A stretch of 64,000 nt of DNA, from contig JACKHO010000001.1 of NCBI GenBank assembly GCA_020638955.1, forward strand, positions 434,001 through 498,000. Direction: 5' to 3'. Position 1 is the stretch's first letter. Every line of letters starts with the position of its first letter. Positions 54,617 through 62,953 of the stretch are shown here, piece by piece. The DNA comes from Planctomycetaceae bacterium. Lineage in GTDB: Bacteria; Planctomycetota; Planctomycetia; Planctomycetales; Planctomycetaceae. The notes under the pieces were generated by a model. That model was not told the DNA's origin. It was given only the letters and a program-made list of their open reading frames with translations, and did not search any database. The position numbers and the translations under genes are program-made.

Positions 54617-55636
54617 ATGTCCTCGTCCACATCCCAGCCACTCGTTTCCGTCATCGTTCCCACGTACAACCGGGCCGCGTACATTGCCGAGGCGGTCGAA
54701 AGTGCGTTGGGACAGACGTACCCCCGCGTCGAAGTTGTCATTGTGGATGATGGGTCAGTGGACAACACACCCGAAATCCTCGCTGGGCTCGCGCAAAGTG
54801 ATTCCCGTGTCCGCTGTTTTCGACAGGCAAACGCCGGTGTCTCCGCTGCCCGGAACAAGGCCATCCAGGAGGCTCAGGGAGACTTCATTGCGTTTCTTGA
54901 CTCCGATGACGTCTGGCATCCGTGGAAAATCGAATTTCAATTGGCTCTGTTCGCGTTGAAACCCGAACTCGGCATGGTGTGGACCGACATGGATGCCATG
55001 CGGCCAAACGGCGAAGTTTTCCACAAGAATTATCTGAAGAAAATGTACTCGGCCTACAAGCGGGTGTCGGATGAGACCCTGTTTTCTGAGTCCTTCGAAA
55101 TTGCCATTGAATCTGAGGGAAGCCCGCGCACTGTGACCGCCCGGACGGGAAACATTTATCCGCAAATGTTCCACGGCAATCTCGTCCATACCTCAACAGT
55201 ATTGTTGAGAAAAGCATGGGCCGATGAGGTGGGGCTGTTCGATACCACCATGCGTCGTGCGGGGGAAGATTACAAATTCCATTTGGCCACCTGTCGACTC
55301 GGAACGGTCGGGTTTCTAAACGTGGCCTCGATTTTGTATCGCATTGGCATGGAAGACCAAATCACCAGCGGCGCGAATCGGCTGTACTTTGCTGAGTCGT
55401 ACCTGCGGACGCTGGTTGAAGAGTTCGAAATTGGCGGCCATTTGCTGCCGTTTTCGCAACAGGAAATCAACGCCATTCTGGCTTACGCGCACGAATGGTA
55501 TGCTCAGGAACTGGTCAAAGAAAAACAGCGCACCAAAGCGGCGTACCACGCCTGGCAGGCAATTCTCCGCCGCCGCAGCATTGGCAACAACTGGAAAACG
55601 TTGTTGAAGACCATTCTTCCAATTACGGCCAAGTAG
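54617..55636 (+). CDS. Glycosyltransferase family 2
   Basis: 339 residues from the ATG at 54617; the frame is open further upstream without homology. GT-A fold: LVSVIVPTYNRAAYIAEAVESALGQTYPRVEVVIVDDGSVDNTPEIL, SRVRCFRQANAGVSAARNKAIQEAQGDFIAFLDSDDVWHPWKIEFQ with the metal-binding D-S-D-D, and later MRRAGEDYKFHLATCRLG with a catalytic-type E-D. It transfers a sugar from a nucleotide donor, probably onto a surface glycan. Acceptor unknown. Confidence 0.9.
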   Translation: MSSSTSQPLVSVIVPTYNRAAYIAEAVESALGQTYPRVEVVIVDDGSVDNTPEILAGLAQSDSRVRCFRQANAGVSAARNKAIQEAQGDFIAFLDSDDVWHPWKIEFQLALFALKPELGMVWTDMDAMRPNGEVFHKNYLKKMYSAYKRVSDETLFSESFEIAIESEGSPRTVTARTGNIYPQMFHGNLVHTSTVLLRKAWADEVGLFDTTMRRAGEDYKFHLATCRLGTVGFLNVASILYRIGMEDQITSGANRLYFAESYLRTLVEEFEIGGHLLPFSQQEINAILAYAHEWYAQELVKEKQRTKAAYHAWQAILRRRSIGNNWKTLLKTILPITAK

Positions 55637-55665
55637 AGTGGCGATCGAACCGGCGATCTCAAAAG

Positions 55666-56892
55666 TCAGGTTGATTCTGAAACCGGCTCTTCGCCTCGTG
55701 GCACAATGAGGACGCCCGAACGGATTTGGTCAGCGGGATGCTCAATCACCACTTCTCCGGATTTCAGCCCCGAGACAACTTCGGCCTCCTGTGAGTTGCG
55801 GTGTCCTATTTCAACATGACGCAGTGAAGCCTTCCCTTCTCTTGCGACAAAGACAGCCCACTCGTCGCCATCACGGAACAGTGCACTCGTGGGTAACTTG
55901 ATGATGTCCTCCGCCTCCCAAATGACAATCCTGGCTTCCACGCGGAAGGCATCTCCCAGCCCCTGGCGACGTTCCAGGGGTTCATCAAACTTGATGATGA
56001 CATTGACCCGTTGTTCCTCGACTCCCAGTGCCGAGACGCGCGTGAAGCCGGAAGGTTCAATGAGCTGAACGAAGCCATTCAGCGGCTTTTCACCGCCCCA
56101 GTGCTCCACGCTGACCCGCGCTCCCGGCTGAATTTGAACGGCATCAGTCGACAACACGTCAACTTCAACTTCGAGGTCCGTCGTATCACCGAGTTCCAGC
56201 AGCGGCGTCCCCGGTTGGACGACGGCGGCACTCTCCTGCAACACGCGCAGCACTCGACCATTAATCGGAGAGACGACATCAAAACGCACGGTCTCGGGTG
56301 AAGGATCATCACTCTGCGAAAACGTGAGGGCCGCCTGCGCCTGCTCCAGTTCATACTTCGCAATTTGCTCGCCAAACTTTGCCGACGAAACTCTCTCCGT
56401 CTGCGTGCGAAACGCGTTGGTCGCCGTCTCCAACTGCTGTTTTGTTCCACCGCCGCCCGCCAACAGCTTCTCGGCCCGATCCATTTCCAGCCGAGCCAGT
56501 TCCAGGTCGGCCTCAGCCTGACGAACTGCGGTCTCCGCCTTTTCCACGGCCGACTCGGCTGCTTTCACCAGGGCATTGGTGGTCGCGAGTTGACGTCGGT
56601 CGAGCAATGCGGGGTCAATTGGTTCTATGACCGCCAGAATTGTTTCTGCAAGCTGTACTTCATTCCCGACCCGCAAACCAATTCTCCTGAGCTTGCCGTT
56701 CAGCGGAGCAGATACGACGTAGCGGTCGCGCACGCGGGTTTTACCATCTTCGTCCACCGTGACTTCCATGTGCCCGACGGTGACGGAAACCATGTCCACC
56801 GCAATCGGCGAGGGCTGCAGCGCCACAACCACGGCACTAATGAGGCCAATCACAACGAGTAACAGCAGCAGCCGTCCAACGGTCAATTTCAC
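55666..56892 (-). CDS. HlyD/RND-type periplasmic adaptor subunit
   Basis: 408 residues. One N-terminal membrane helix (GRLLLLLVVIGLISAVVVAL) precedes a lipoyl half (VVSAPLNGKLRRIGLRVGNEV) and a long coiled-coil hairpin (about 100-200, VKAAESAVEKAETAVRQAEADLELARLEMDRAEKLL). The second lipoyl half (VVSPINGRVLRVLQESAAVVQPGTPLLELGD) and a beta-barrel follow. It links an inner-membrane pump to an outer-membrane channel. The pump gene is not in the window. The gene lies immediately left of the mobile element, 174 bases from its border. Confidence 0.88.
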   Translation of the reverse strand: MKLTVGRLLLLLVVIGLISAVVVALQPSPIAVDMVSVTVGHMEVTVDEDGKTRVRDRYVVSAPLNGKLRRIGLRVGNEVQLAETILAVIEPIDPALLDRRQLATTNALVKAAESAVEKAETAVRQAEADLELARLEMDRAEKLLAGGGGTKQQLETATNAFRTQTERVSSAKFGEQIAKYELEQAQAALTFSQSDDPSPETVRFDVVSPINGRVLRVLQESAAVVQPGTPLLELGDTTDLEVEVDVLSTDAVQIQPGARVSVEHWGGEKPLNGFVQLIEPSGFTRVSALGVEEQRVNVIIKFDEPLERRQGLGDAFRVEARIVIWEAEDIIKLPTSALFRDGDEWAVFVAREGKASLRHVEIGHRNSQEAEVVSGLKSGEVVIEHPADQIRSGVLIVPRGEEPVSEST

Positions 56893-57066
56893 CGGAAGTT
56901 CTCGATTTCCATTCGGTTACGCAGTGGATGATGAGCCCACAAGTCTATCGAAAGTCGAGAAACGTGTCGTCGGCAGTTCCGAGAAGTTGGGGCACAAACG
57001 CGGCAACAGCCGCCGCCCCGGCCCCGCTAAACACTCAGTCCCGAGGCTCAGCCCTGAATAAGAAAA

Positions 57067-57117
57067 TGCGAGAGACAGGAATCGAACCTGCACGTCCATA
57101 GGACACTGGAACCTAAA
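57067..57117 (-). other. Attachment site: 3' fragment of tRNA-Leu(UAG)
   Basis: Read on the minus strand, this is the 3' part of a class II tRNA: anticodon loop TTTAGGT (UAG), 3' anticodon strand TCCAG, variable arm GTCC-TAT-GGAC, T-arm GCAGG-TTCGATT-CCTGT, acceptor strand CTCTCGC plus A. Upstream of the loop the sequence reads tttga where ctgga is needed, and no D-arm or 5' acceptor strand (GCGAGAG) follows. The gene is therefore cut at the anticodon stem, the usual crossover site of tRNA-targeting integrases. The leftover chromosomal half lies on the left. Confidence 0.8.
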
Positions 57118-57320
57118 TCAAATCTCTCGTTTCGTAATACCGCCTTACCTCATTTGGTTTGCGTCAAACTCAAGAACGCTGTCCGCACCGTATTTGCACA
57201 GCCTACCCCGTCCGGCAGTCTGTGACAATGACGACTGCGATTCGTCGCCGAAATCCACAGCGAGTTTGATCTGGGTACTTGTTCTGCTCCAAAAGCCCTG
57301 CATTCCCGCACACAAACAGG

Positions 57321-58079
57321 TCAATTCGGATTGGGTGATGCTTCATGCTGTTCATCATCGACGACTTTGAACTGCTCAAGGAATTCACGATCCTGCATCA
57401 GCGATTCCTTAACCGCCTCTGTCAGATCACTTGGACTTTGCGACACATAGCTCATGGCAAAAACGGCTACAACGATAAAGAATGCTGACATGAAGAAGAA
57501 ACGCACCGCCTCATAGACATTGACAAGGTAGTCAGTTCGGCTGTCCATGTCCGCCTTTGCATTCATGTAATCGGAGGCAAGCGCTGTCTTCCATTCGTTG
57601 GCGGGTTTTTCAGTGTCAGTCGGGCCAAAGTCGATCTCAGTCTCGGCCCCAACGGAGAAGAAACTCAACAGTAATGTGATGGAATTGACCAAAAGGAGAA
57701 CCGCAAGTATGACGGGGAGCCGAAACCAGACTGAGGTAAAAGTGAGCATTTGGGGCAAGAGCAATCCAATCATACCAAGTAAGATCGAACTAAAATTGAA
57801 TAGAGTCTTACACTTTTCTGTGATGGCTGTCCGACGCTCCTTCGAATTCGTGAAGCACTCTCGGGCCAGCGACAACAAGAAATCGGGGTCGATTGCATTG
57901 TCAAATTTCTTCGCTGTAGTGGTTGCCGGATAAGCTCCTTTCTTAACCGATTCCCACAACTCCTTTTCGTCAAGCCCGTACAATCGAAGAGACCAGTAGG
58001 CCAAGCGGTACACAATTGCTCGACGCAAGTGATAGAACAAATCTAACGCTTGCTGGCTCAGACTCGTACTACTCGACAT
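57321..58079 (-). CDS. Three-helix membrane protein of the graspetide operon
   Basis: 252 residues from the ATG at 58079, which overlaps the end of the ligase gene by 11 bases. Not recognised. A helical cytoplasmic-type N-terminus (about 95 residues) leads to two adjacent helices (FSSILLGMIGLLLPQML and LPVILAVLLLVNSITLLLSFF), a soluble loop of about 50 residues and a third helix (VRFFFMSAFFIVVAVFAMSYV), then an acidic tail. It lacks the features of an ABC exporter or peptidase. The layout loosely recalls small membrane effectors of bacterial defence systems, but that is only an impression. By position it may export, anchor or respond to the peptide. Confidence 0.7.
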   Translation of the reverse strand: MSSSTSLSQQALDLFYHLRRAIVYRLAYWSLRLYGLDEKELWESVKKGAYPATTTAKKFDNAIDPDFLLSLARECFTNSKERRTAITEKCKTLFNFSSILLGMIGLLLPQMLTFTSVWFRLPVILAVLLLVNSITLLLSFFSVGAETEIDFGPTDTEKPANEWKTALASDYMNAKADMDSRTDYLVNVYEAVRFFFMSAFFIVVAVFAMSYVSQSPSDLTEAVKESLMQDREFLEQFKVVDDEQHEASPNPN

Positions 58080-59028
58080 CTTCAAATGCTTTCACAAACG
58101 ACCCACCGATTGACGTGACCGATAGAATGTCGAGCCATGCCCATTGCCCATTTGGATTGATCTCAAAGAACCACCATTGCTGCTGGGTGTCAATTGCCAT
58201 ATCGATGGCCGCAAATCGCAGACGATACCTCAGCATCAATTCCCGAACACATTGTTGGATTTCCCCCGGCAAGTTGATGACTGAGTAGTCCACATCATCC
58301 ATATTGTTCCGGCGAATGTCACATCGTTGCATTCCCTCATCATCGTTCGCTTTGAGCACAACGGCGTGGATGTCGTTGTCAACAACCGTGATTCTCACAT
58401 CTGATTCTTTCGGCACGAGTTCTTGAAGTAGAACGGGACAGCGAGAAATATCTTGTGCAAACGATTCAAGATGATGAGATGTCAGTCGATTCGTATAGAT
58501 GAGTGAATCGATACCGTCAGGTCGTTCCACGTAGCCATTTGATAGTGGCTTCACAACTGTCTGACCGCCGCACTTCCGAAAAAACTGTATTGCAGCGATT
58601 GAGTCTTGGGTAATGAGTGTCGTCGGAACCTTGAATCCGAGCGATTCCGCCGTGGTCAATTGTTCCATCTTGCATGAAGCCGCAACATTTGAAGACGGAT
58701 GATTCATCCATCGACGATGTGGCACATGTGCAAGAAAGCCTTCTATTGCTGCCGACCATTCGTTAAGGGAGAACAGAGCTTCCGCTGATCCATCGAACTG
58801 TTCACTCTCAAGCCGCTCTGGTCGGCGATACCAAATGTGGTGAACTTCATCTGCTCTGAGATTTCGCCCTTGAATCGACAGAGTGGCAGTACGATTGCTG
58901 TACGCCAAGGAAGCAACCTCGACGAGTTCATCCGTGTTTAGACGTACTATTTTCAGCCCAGAGTCTTCCAGAATTGGAATCAGGAAGTCTGCGGTTGCAT
59001 CCTTAGAATTCGTAAGTATCAGGATCAT
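58069..59028 (-). CDS. MvdC/MvdD-type ATP-grasp peptide ligase (graspetide synthetase)
   Basis: 319 residues. Its ATG overlaps the precursor's stop (ATGA). The order is that of microviridin-type ligases: MILILTNSKDATADFLIPILED at the start, HIWYRRPERL (64-73), WMNHPSSNVAASCKMEQLTTAESLGFKVPTTLIT (107-140), ATP-binding VVKPLSNG (158-165, Lys160), LLQELVPKESDVRITVV (200-216), and AAIDMAID with FFEINPNGQWAWLD (287-300), where Asp276, Glu289 and Asn291 are the expected Mg ligands. The family phosphorylates Glu/Asp side chains and joins them to Thr/Ser or Lys of a precursor. A lone ligase suggests ester bonds only. Confidence 0.9.
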   Translation of the reverse strand: MILILTNSKDATADFLIPILEDSGLKIVRLNTDELVEVASLAYSNRTATLSIQGRNLRADEVHHIWYRRPERLESEQFDGSAEALFSLNEWSAAIEGFLAHVPHRRWMNHPSSNVAASCKMEQLTTAESLGFKVPTTLITQDSIAAIQFFRKCGGQTVVKPLSNGYVERPDGIDSLIYTNRLTSHHLESFAQDISRCPVLLQELVPKESDVRITVVDNDIHAVVLKANDDEGMQRCDIRRNNMDDVDYSVINLPGEIQQCVRELMLRYRLRFAAIDMAIDTQQQWWFFEINPNGQWAWLDILSVTSIGGSFVKAFEDVE

Positions 59029-59519
59029 CGAGGCAATGCTCGTTGAGATATACTTCCGGGGTCATCGTCACGTCCTTCCGCACTGACGGCGGTAAGCGTC
59101 TCGGTCCCTAGAAGAGTTCTCGCAAAGTCGTCGTCCTGCTGTTCAATGGCTACTCTCGTGGCCGTCTTTGTTCCACTTGCCAAGGCCGAGTACGATTCAT
59201 CAATTGGACTATCAGGGTGTTCTCGTTCAACGAGCGTTTTTGTAAGTGCCTGAGTGTGGGCCATCTGACCAGAACCACTGCATCGTTCTTGAAAGTGAAG
59301 CAGGAACACGGAGGATGCACTGATCCTCTTTCGTGGGATAGCAAGTCCCGATTGAGTTCGGCAGTCGTCGTCCGTTGATTCTCGGCCAACTTCGGTAACG
59401 GTCTTGGTCCCCATCTTGGCCCTACTAAACCCGGTATGAATGTTCGGGCAAAGTTGCTCAGAAAAATGAAACAAGAATGGCACGGACGGCAACTGGCGGC
59501 CCTTAGCTTGTGAAGCCAT
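59025..59519 (-). CDS. Graspetide precursor with four core repeats and two leader-like segments
   Basis: 164 residues. AAAGGAAG lies seven bases before the ATG. Residues 11-23 (PSVPFLFHFSEQL) resemble the PFFxRF-type leader helix of microviridin precursors, and 69-80 (SSVFLLHFQERC) repeat it. Three cores share exact spacing T-x-T-x-T-x-V-x-x-E-x-x-D-D-D: 38-52, 117-131 and 139-153, each preceded by Gly. A fourth, at 91-105, keeps T, T, V, E and D at positions 3, 5, 7, 10 and 13. The protein reads as two fused precursors, one core behind the first leader and three behind the second. No protease site is obvious. Confidence 0.85.
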   Translation of the reverse strand: MASQAKGRQLPSVPFLFHFSEQLCPNIHTGFSRAKMGTKTVTEVGRESTDDDCRTQSGLAIPRKRISASSVFLLHFQERCSGSGQMAHTQALTKTLVEREHPDSPIDESYSALASGTKTATRVAIEQQDDDFARTLLGTETLTAVSAEGRDDDPGSISQRALPR

Positions 59520-59634
59520 TGATAGTCTTCCTTTCTACTATCCTGATTACTGCCATGAGATTACATTGAGCAGGGTGGGAATTCAATCCATGCCACCACC
59601 CCAATAATGCACGAACAACTAAAACTGCCAGAGT

Positions 59635-59662
59635 CGTTGGGTAGACCGTAGCCTACCCAACG
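59635..59662. terminator. 10-bp stem hairpin after the primase gene
   Basis: CGTTGGGTAG (59635-59644) and CTACCCAACG (59653-59662) pair perfectly around an 8-base loop, 15 bases past the primase stop. The run atttttg lies on the plus-strand 3' side, so as a U-run terminator it would serve rightward transcripts. For the leftward primase transcript it may still separate the replication module from the peptide operon. Confidence 0.55.
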
Positions 59663-59676
59663 ATTTTTGCCCCGTG

Positions 59677-62256
59677 TCACGCCATCGTCGTCGCCTTGTG
59701 ATTGGCGAAATACTGGTGTGTCTTTTGCCGGTTGGCCTTTACCCTGTCTTCCAAGTTGGCATCGGCTAATTCGGCAAAGAACGCCTTGGAGTCGTCATCC
59801 CAGTCGTCGATTGAAACGTCCAGTTCAGCAAGTTCATCCGCCGTCAGCTTGTCCTGTTGGGGCTCAACCTGTTCCGGTTTCGGTTCAGCCGATTTCACCT
59901 TGGGAACGAAAGCCGTCAACGTCTCTTGGTTGGCACGTATCGCCCTCTCGATTGCTGGCATCACAAACTTCGTTTGCCCATCAGACACCCAAATAGTTCC
60001 TTCATCATTTCGAGTGAATTCGATTCCGTGTTCGTTCCGCCAGTCGATTAGCTCCGTAATCGTCGCCGTTCGTCCGTTGGACTCTGTGGACGCTGGACTT
60101 TCTGGACTTTCTGGACGTTTTGGACTCTGGACAGTTTTCAGGACATATTGAGAGTCCAGAAAGTCCAAGCGTCCAGCGTCCAGCAACCTGTCCAGCACCT
60201 TGACGTAGGTTTTTCGGGCAGCCGACGATAGCCGTTGTCGAATGTCAGTTTTCGACATTGGACCATTTGCCGATAACAATTCGATGATCTTCTGTTCCAA
60301 TGGGTCGACTTCATTCCCATCGAACAACAATCGTGCGGACGCATCGCAGTAACGCCAGACGGCAAGAGCGGCCTTCAGATGGTGAACCTCAATTGTTGGT
60401 GTCCCGTCCATCAAGGCATAAATCATGGACAGCCGGACGACCTGCGGACAAGCCCTATCGGTCGAACGACCGTAAGCCCCCTTCCGAGATCGCTTCAGAT
60501 CGGCGTAGACGCTTTCCCAGAGACTGTCAGCCCCTTCAGAACGAATCATCTTGGAGATTTTCCGAGCATCGTTGATGGCGGTTTCCAGTCGGTGCATGAA
60601 TGGTTTCAAAACGTCGATGTTTCCACCGTGTGGAAGGAGCTTTGACGACGTTGAATAAACCCAAAGAAACCGATTCGCAAACCCGTTGGACGTTTCTACA
60701 GAGTCCTTCATCAATCTGTTGAGCTCTTCGGGTGTCACATGTGCCGTAATCGAGACGTAAGCGTTACTTGCCCTCAGCTTACTCTTGCCCCGTGTCATTA
60801 CGGACAATGGCGAACCATCCCATGCCGAACGTAAAATTGGCGAAAGGGTGTTTGATTCTCGTCGCATCGCCGTTATTGGTCTGGCAAATTCTTCCTCAAC
60901 AATCATGAGCGGCTTCAACGGTTGGTGAACAATTATTTCGCCGTCCTCTGGTTCATCATCGGCTACCCTTTCAATGAGTCCCTCTCCGCTTGACAACCCT
61001 TCTGCGATATTCACCATCCAATCAGGAGCGCATTGACTCATGATGTGACGGACGATGGCCATCGATTGGCCTTTCCCACTGGCTGTATCACCGACGATGG
61101 CGGAAAAGAGGTTTGGGTGATGCCGTCCGCCACCAACGGAGAAATACGGATTCCGTCCGATGGCATTTCCGATTGCTGTCAGCAACGTCACCAGAACCGC
61201 AGACGGATCGGCTTCGGTTTCTGGTTCAATGGCTTTGACGATTTCGCCAATGATCCCTTGGAAAGCGTCCTCTGACAGAACGGGTAAGCCGTTGTCGTCA
61301 TCAACTTCAATGGAATTGTTTTGGATGTCCACTCGCCTCTCGTCAGTCGTGTTCTTTCTGGCGTCCGACAGCTTGTGACGTAGCTCCTTGTTCGTCCAAG
61401 GTGGTTCGCAGTCCTTGTTCCAATCTTCCAGCAATTCCAATAGAACGCTGTCATCAAGACCCCCAAACAGTTCCACCAGATTACAGACGGTAGCGTATGT
61501 CCTTCGTCCTCCCCGTTCTTCACTGACTGCCGGTGGTGTTGCTGCCAGATACGCCCTTGCACGTTCAGTCAGTTCGTCATCAGCAACGGCAACCGTTATT
61601 GAACTCTCAGCGTCGTGTGCGGCATTTGCCAGCAATTCCGAGTCGTTGTTTGATGTAACTCTGAGTTGATCTTGTTTGCCTGTCGAAACGCTTTTTGGTT
61701 CATCATGTTTCGGAACCAAATCGAGAAGCCATTTTGGAGCGTCTGCGATGTCGCAGTCGTCCGGCGAAACAATCCATCTGTATTCGTTTCCACTGAGGTG
61801 CATCGAAGGCGGGGCGATGACGTACCCCCCATTTGCCCGGGAGTCCAACTGAGTTCCAGCAAACTTTGACGTGTTCTTCAGTCGTTCGCAACGTGCGTCA
61901 TACCGCCAGTAGAAGTGCCGTCGTCCTTCATGTGTGGACGCTATCCAAGTCTTCGGAAACAAATCCGTCAACTGGCGGTTTGATTCAATGTCGTCATCGT
62001 CGGTAACGATCACGCCGGACAGTACGCCAGTAGCGATGCCGATATTGCAATTGTTGTTCCTGAACCATTCTTCGATTTGCCTCGGATCATTGGAAGCGTC
62101 CTTGACACCTCTTGCGGTTTTCGGGTGTTTGCCCGGCGAGTTGCACTTGGGATTTCCGCAAGAACACTTGCCACTAATGATGGTGTGGCATGGGAAAATG
62201 GCGAATCCGAGACTCTGGTAGTATTGCGCATATTCTGCGATTGATGTAGGATACAT
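59677..62256 (-). CDS. Primase-polymerase with DUF3987-type ATPase domain
   Basis: 859 residues from the ATG at 62256, with AAAGGA upstream. The N-terminal prim-pol domain (about 1-185) shows GFAIFPCH, a Cys-rich loop CSCGNPKCNSPGKHP, ATGVLSGVIVTDDDDIESN with the acidic active site, STHEGRRHFYWRY and GGYVIAPPSMH. A DUF3987 domain (about 330-660) has a Walker A, GDTASGKGQS, preceded by HHPNLFSAIV. A winged-helix segment and a Ser/Pro/Glu-rich linker (near 687-726) lie over pentamer repeats in the DNA. Such proteins start replication of phages, satellites and integrative plasmids. Confidence 0.88.
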   Translation of the reverse strand: MYPTSIAEYAQYYQSLGFAIFPCHTIISGKCSCGNPKCNSPGKHPKTARGVKDASNDPRQIEEWFRNNNCNIGIATGVLSGVIVTDDDDIESNRQLTDLFPKTWIASTHEGRRHFYWRYDARCERLKNTSKFAGTQLDSRANGGYVIAPPSMHLSGNEYRWIVSPDDCDIADAPKWLLDLVPKHDEPKSVSTGKQDQLRVTSNNDSELLANAAHDAESSITVAVADDELTERARAYLAATPPAVSEERGGRRTYATVCNLVELFGGLDDSVLLELLEDWNKDCEPPWTNKELRHKLSDARKNTTDERRVDIQNNSIEVDDDNGLPVLSEDAFQGIIGEIVKAIEPETEADPSAVLVTLLTAIGNAIGRNPYFSVGGGRHHPNLFSAIVGDTASGKGQSMAIVRHIMSQCAPDWMVNIAEGLSSGEGLIERVADDEPEDGEIIVHQPLKPLMIVEEEFARPITAMRRESNTLSPILRSAWDGSPLSVMTRGKSKLRASNAYVSITAHVTPEELNRLMKDSVETSNGFANRFLWVYSTSSKLLPHGGNIDVLKPFMHRLETAINDARKISKMIRSEGADSLWESVYADLKRSRKGAYGRSTDRACPQVVRLSMIYALMDGTPTIEVHHLKAALAVWRYCDASARLLFDGNEVDPLEQKIIELLSANGPMSKTDIRQRLSSAARKTYVKVLDRLLDAGRLDFLDSQYVLKTVQSPKRPESPESPASTESNGRTATITELIDWRNEHGIEFTRNDEGTIWVSDGQTKFVMPAIERAIRANQETLTAFVPKVKSAEPKPEQVEPQQDKLTADELAELDVSIDDWDDDSKAFFAELADANLEDRVKANRQKTHQYFANHKATTMA
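60078..60194. repeat. TGGAC/GTCCA repeat block inside the primase gene
   Basis: On the plus strand tggac occurs at 60078, 60087, 60094, 60103, 60112, 60121 and 60128, mostly 9 apart. After ggac at 60141, inverse gtcca occurs at 60154, 60163, 60171, 60178 and 60190. A 21-base block is shared with the intergenic array near 63389. In the protein it encodes the SPKRPESPESPAS-type linker and the helix before it. Confidence 0.75.
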
Positions 62257-62344
62257 ATTGTTGTCCTTTCGTTGTGTGGACACTTGAAGAAAAGTATTGA
62301 ACACCCCGTGATAACATCTCACGGGGTGTTCTCGTTTGTAGTCA

Positions 62345-62743
62345 TTACTCGGCAGGACTGAACGTGTTTAGAGTGATTCTCCCTTTGGCGTTCGGACTGT
62401 AGAACAGCAAATACGGCTTGCCGTAAAAGTCGCTTGGTGTGATTGAGAACTCTTGAGTCATTGGCTTGCCAGCCAGTCCAGCCAACCAGCGTCCAAACTT
62501 GTTGGAACGTTCACCGATTTTCGGTCCCGACTTTGGTTGATCGCAGAAGCCGACGTGCGTTTTGCCGTCTTCGCCAAGGAACTCAAACTTGTAATAGACT
62601 GACGGTTTTCCATCGGTGTATTGAGTCGGTTCACCTTGAACTGGTCCAGTGAACTCTTTGAACGTTGCTCTGTAGTGACCTGCCTCAAACGTTTCCCGTG
62701 TATCGCTACCGAGCGTGACTGTGATTGGTGTTTCTGCGGACAT
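62345..62743 (-). CDS. Small phage-type protein, possibly single-stranded-DNA binding (DUF669-like)
   Basis: 132 residues from the ATG at 62743, which has a strong AAGGAGG upstream. Beta-rich: TVTLGSDTRETFEAGHYRATFKEFTGPVQGEPTQYTDGKPSVYYKFEFLGEDGKTHVGFCDQPKSGPKIGERSNKFGRWLAGLAGKP, and FYGKPYLLFYSPNAKGRITLNTFSP. The pattern of a modified-backbone beta domain, then NKFGRWLAGL, resembles small phage proteins placed beside primases. Role in replication is inferred from its place 89 bases upstream of the primase gene. Family assignment is tentative. Confidence 0.6.
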   Translation of the reverse strand: MSAETPITVTLGSDTRETFEAGHYRATFKEFTGPVQGEPTQYTDGKPSVYYKFEFLGEDGKTHVGFCDQPKSGPKIGERSNKFGRWLAGLAGKPMTQEFSITPSDFYGKPYLLFYSPNAKGRITLNTFSPAE

Positions 62744-62953
62744 ATTGTCCTCCTTACTGTGTTTTCTACTTGACGAAATCGCACCTGTGAGAACCAGATA
62801 CGTGATGCACAACTCGCCACCCTTGGCGGTTGATGGGGATGACACCCATATAGATTCGATGTCATCAGGAGCGTGTCAGAGTCGCTCTCTAGTAGTTTTA
62901 GAAGTAGTCCGCAGTCGTCGTCAGTAAGTCTCAGTAATCCGCTGTAGACTCGG

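Noticed and set aside
57067..57160. Complete tRNA-Leu gene
   Set aside because: The 5' acceptor strand, D-arm and 5' anticodon strand cannot be found; only the 3' part pairs correctly.
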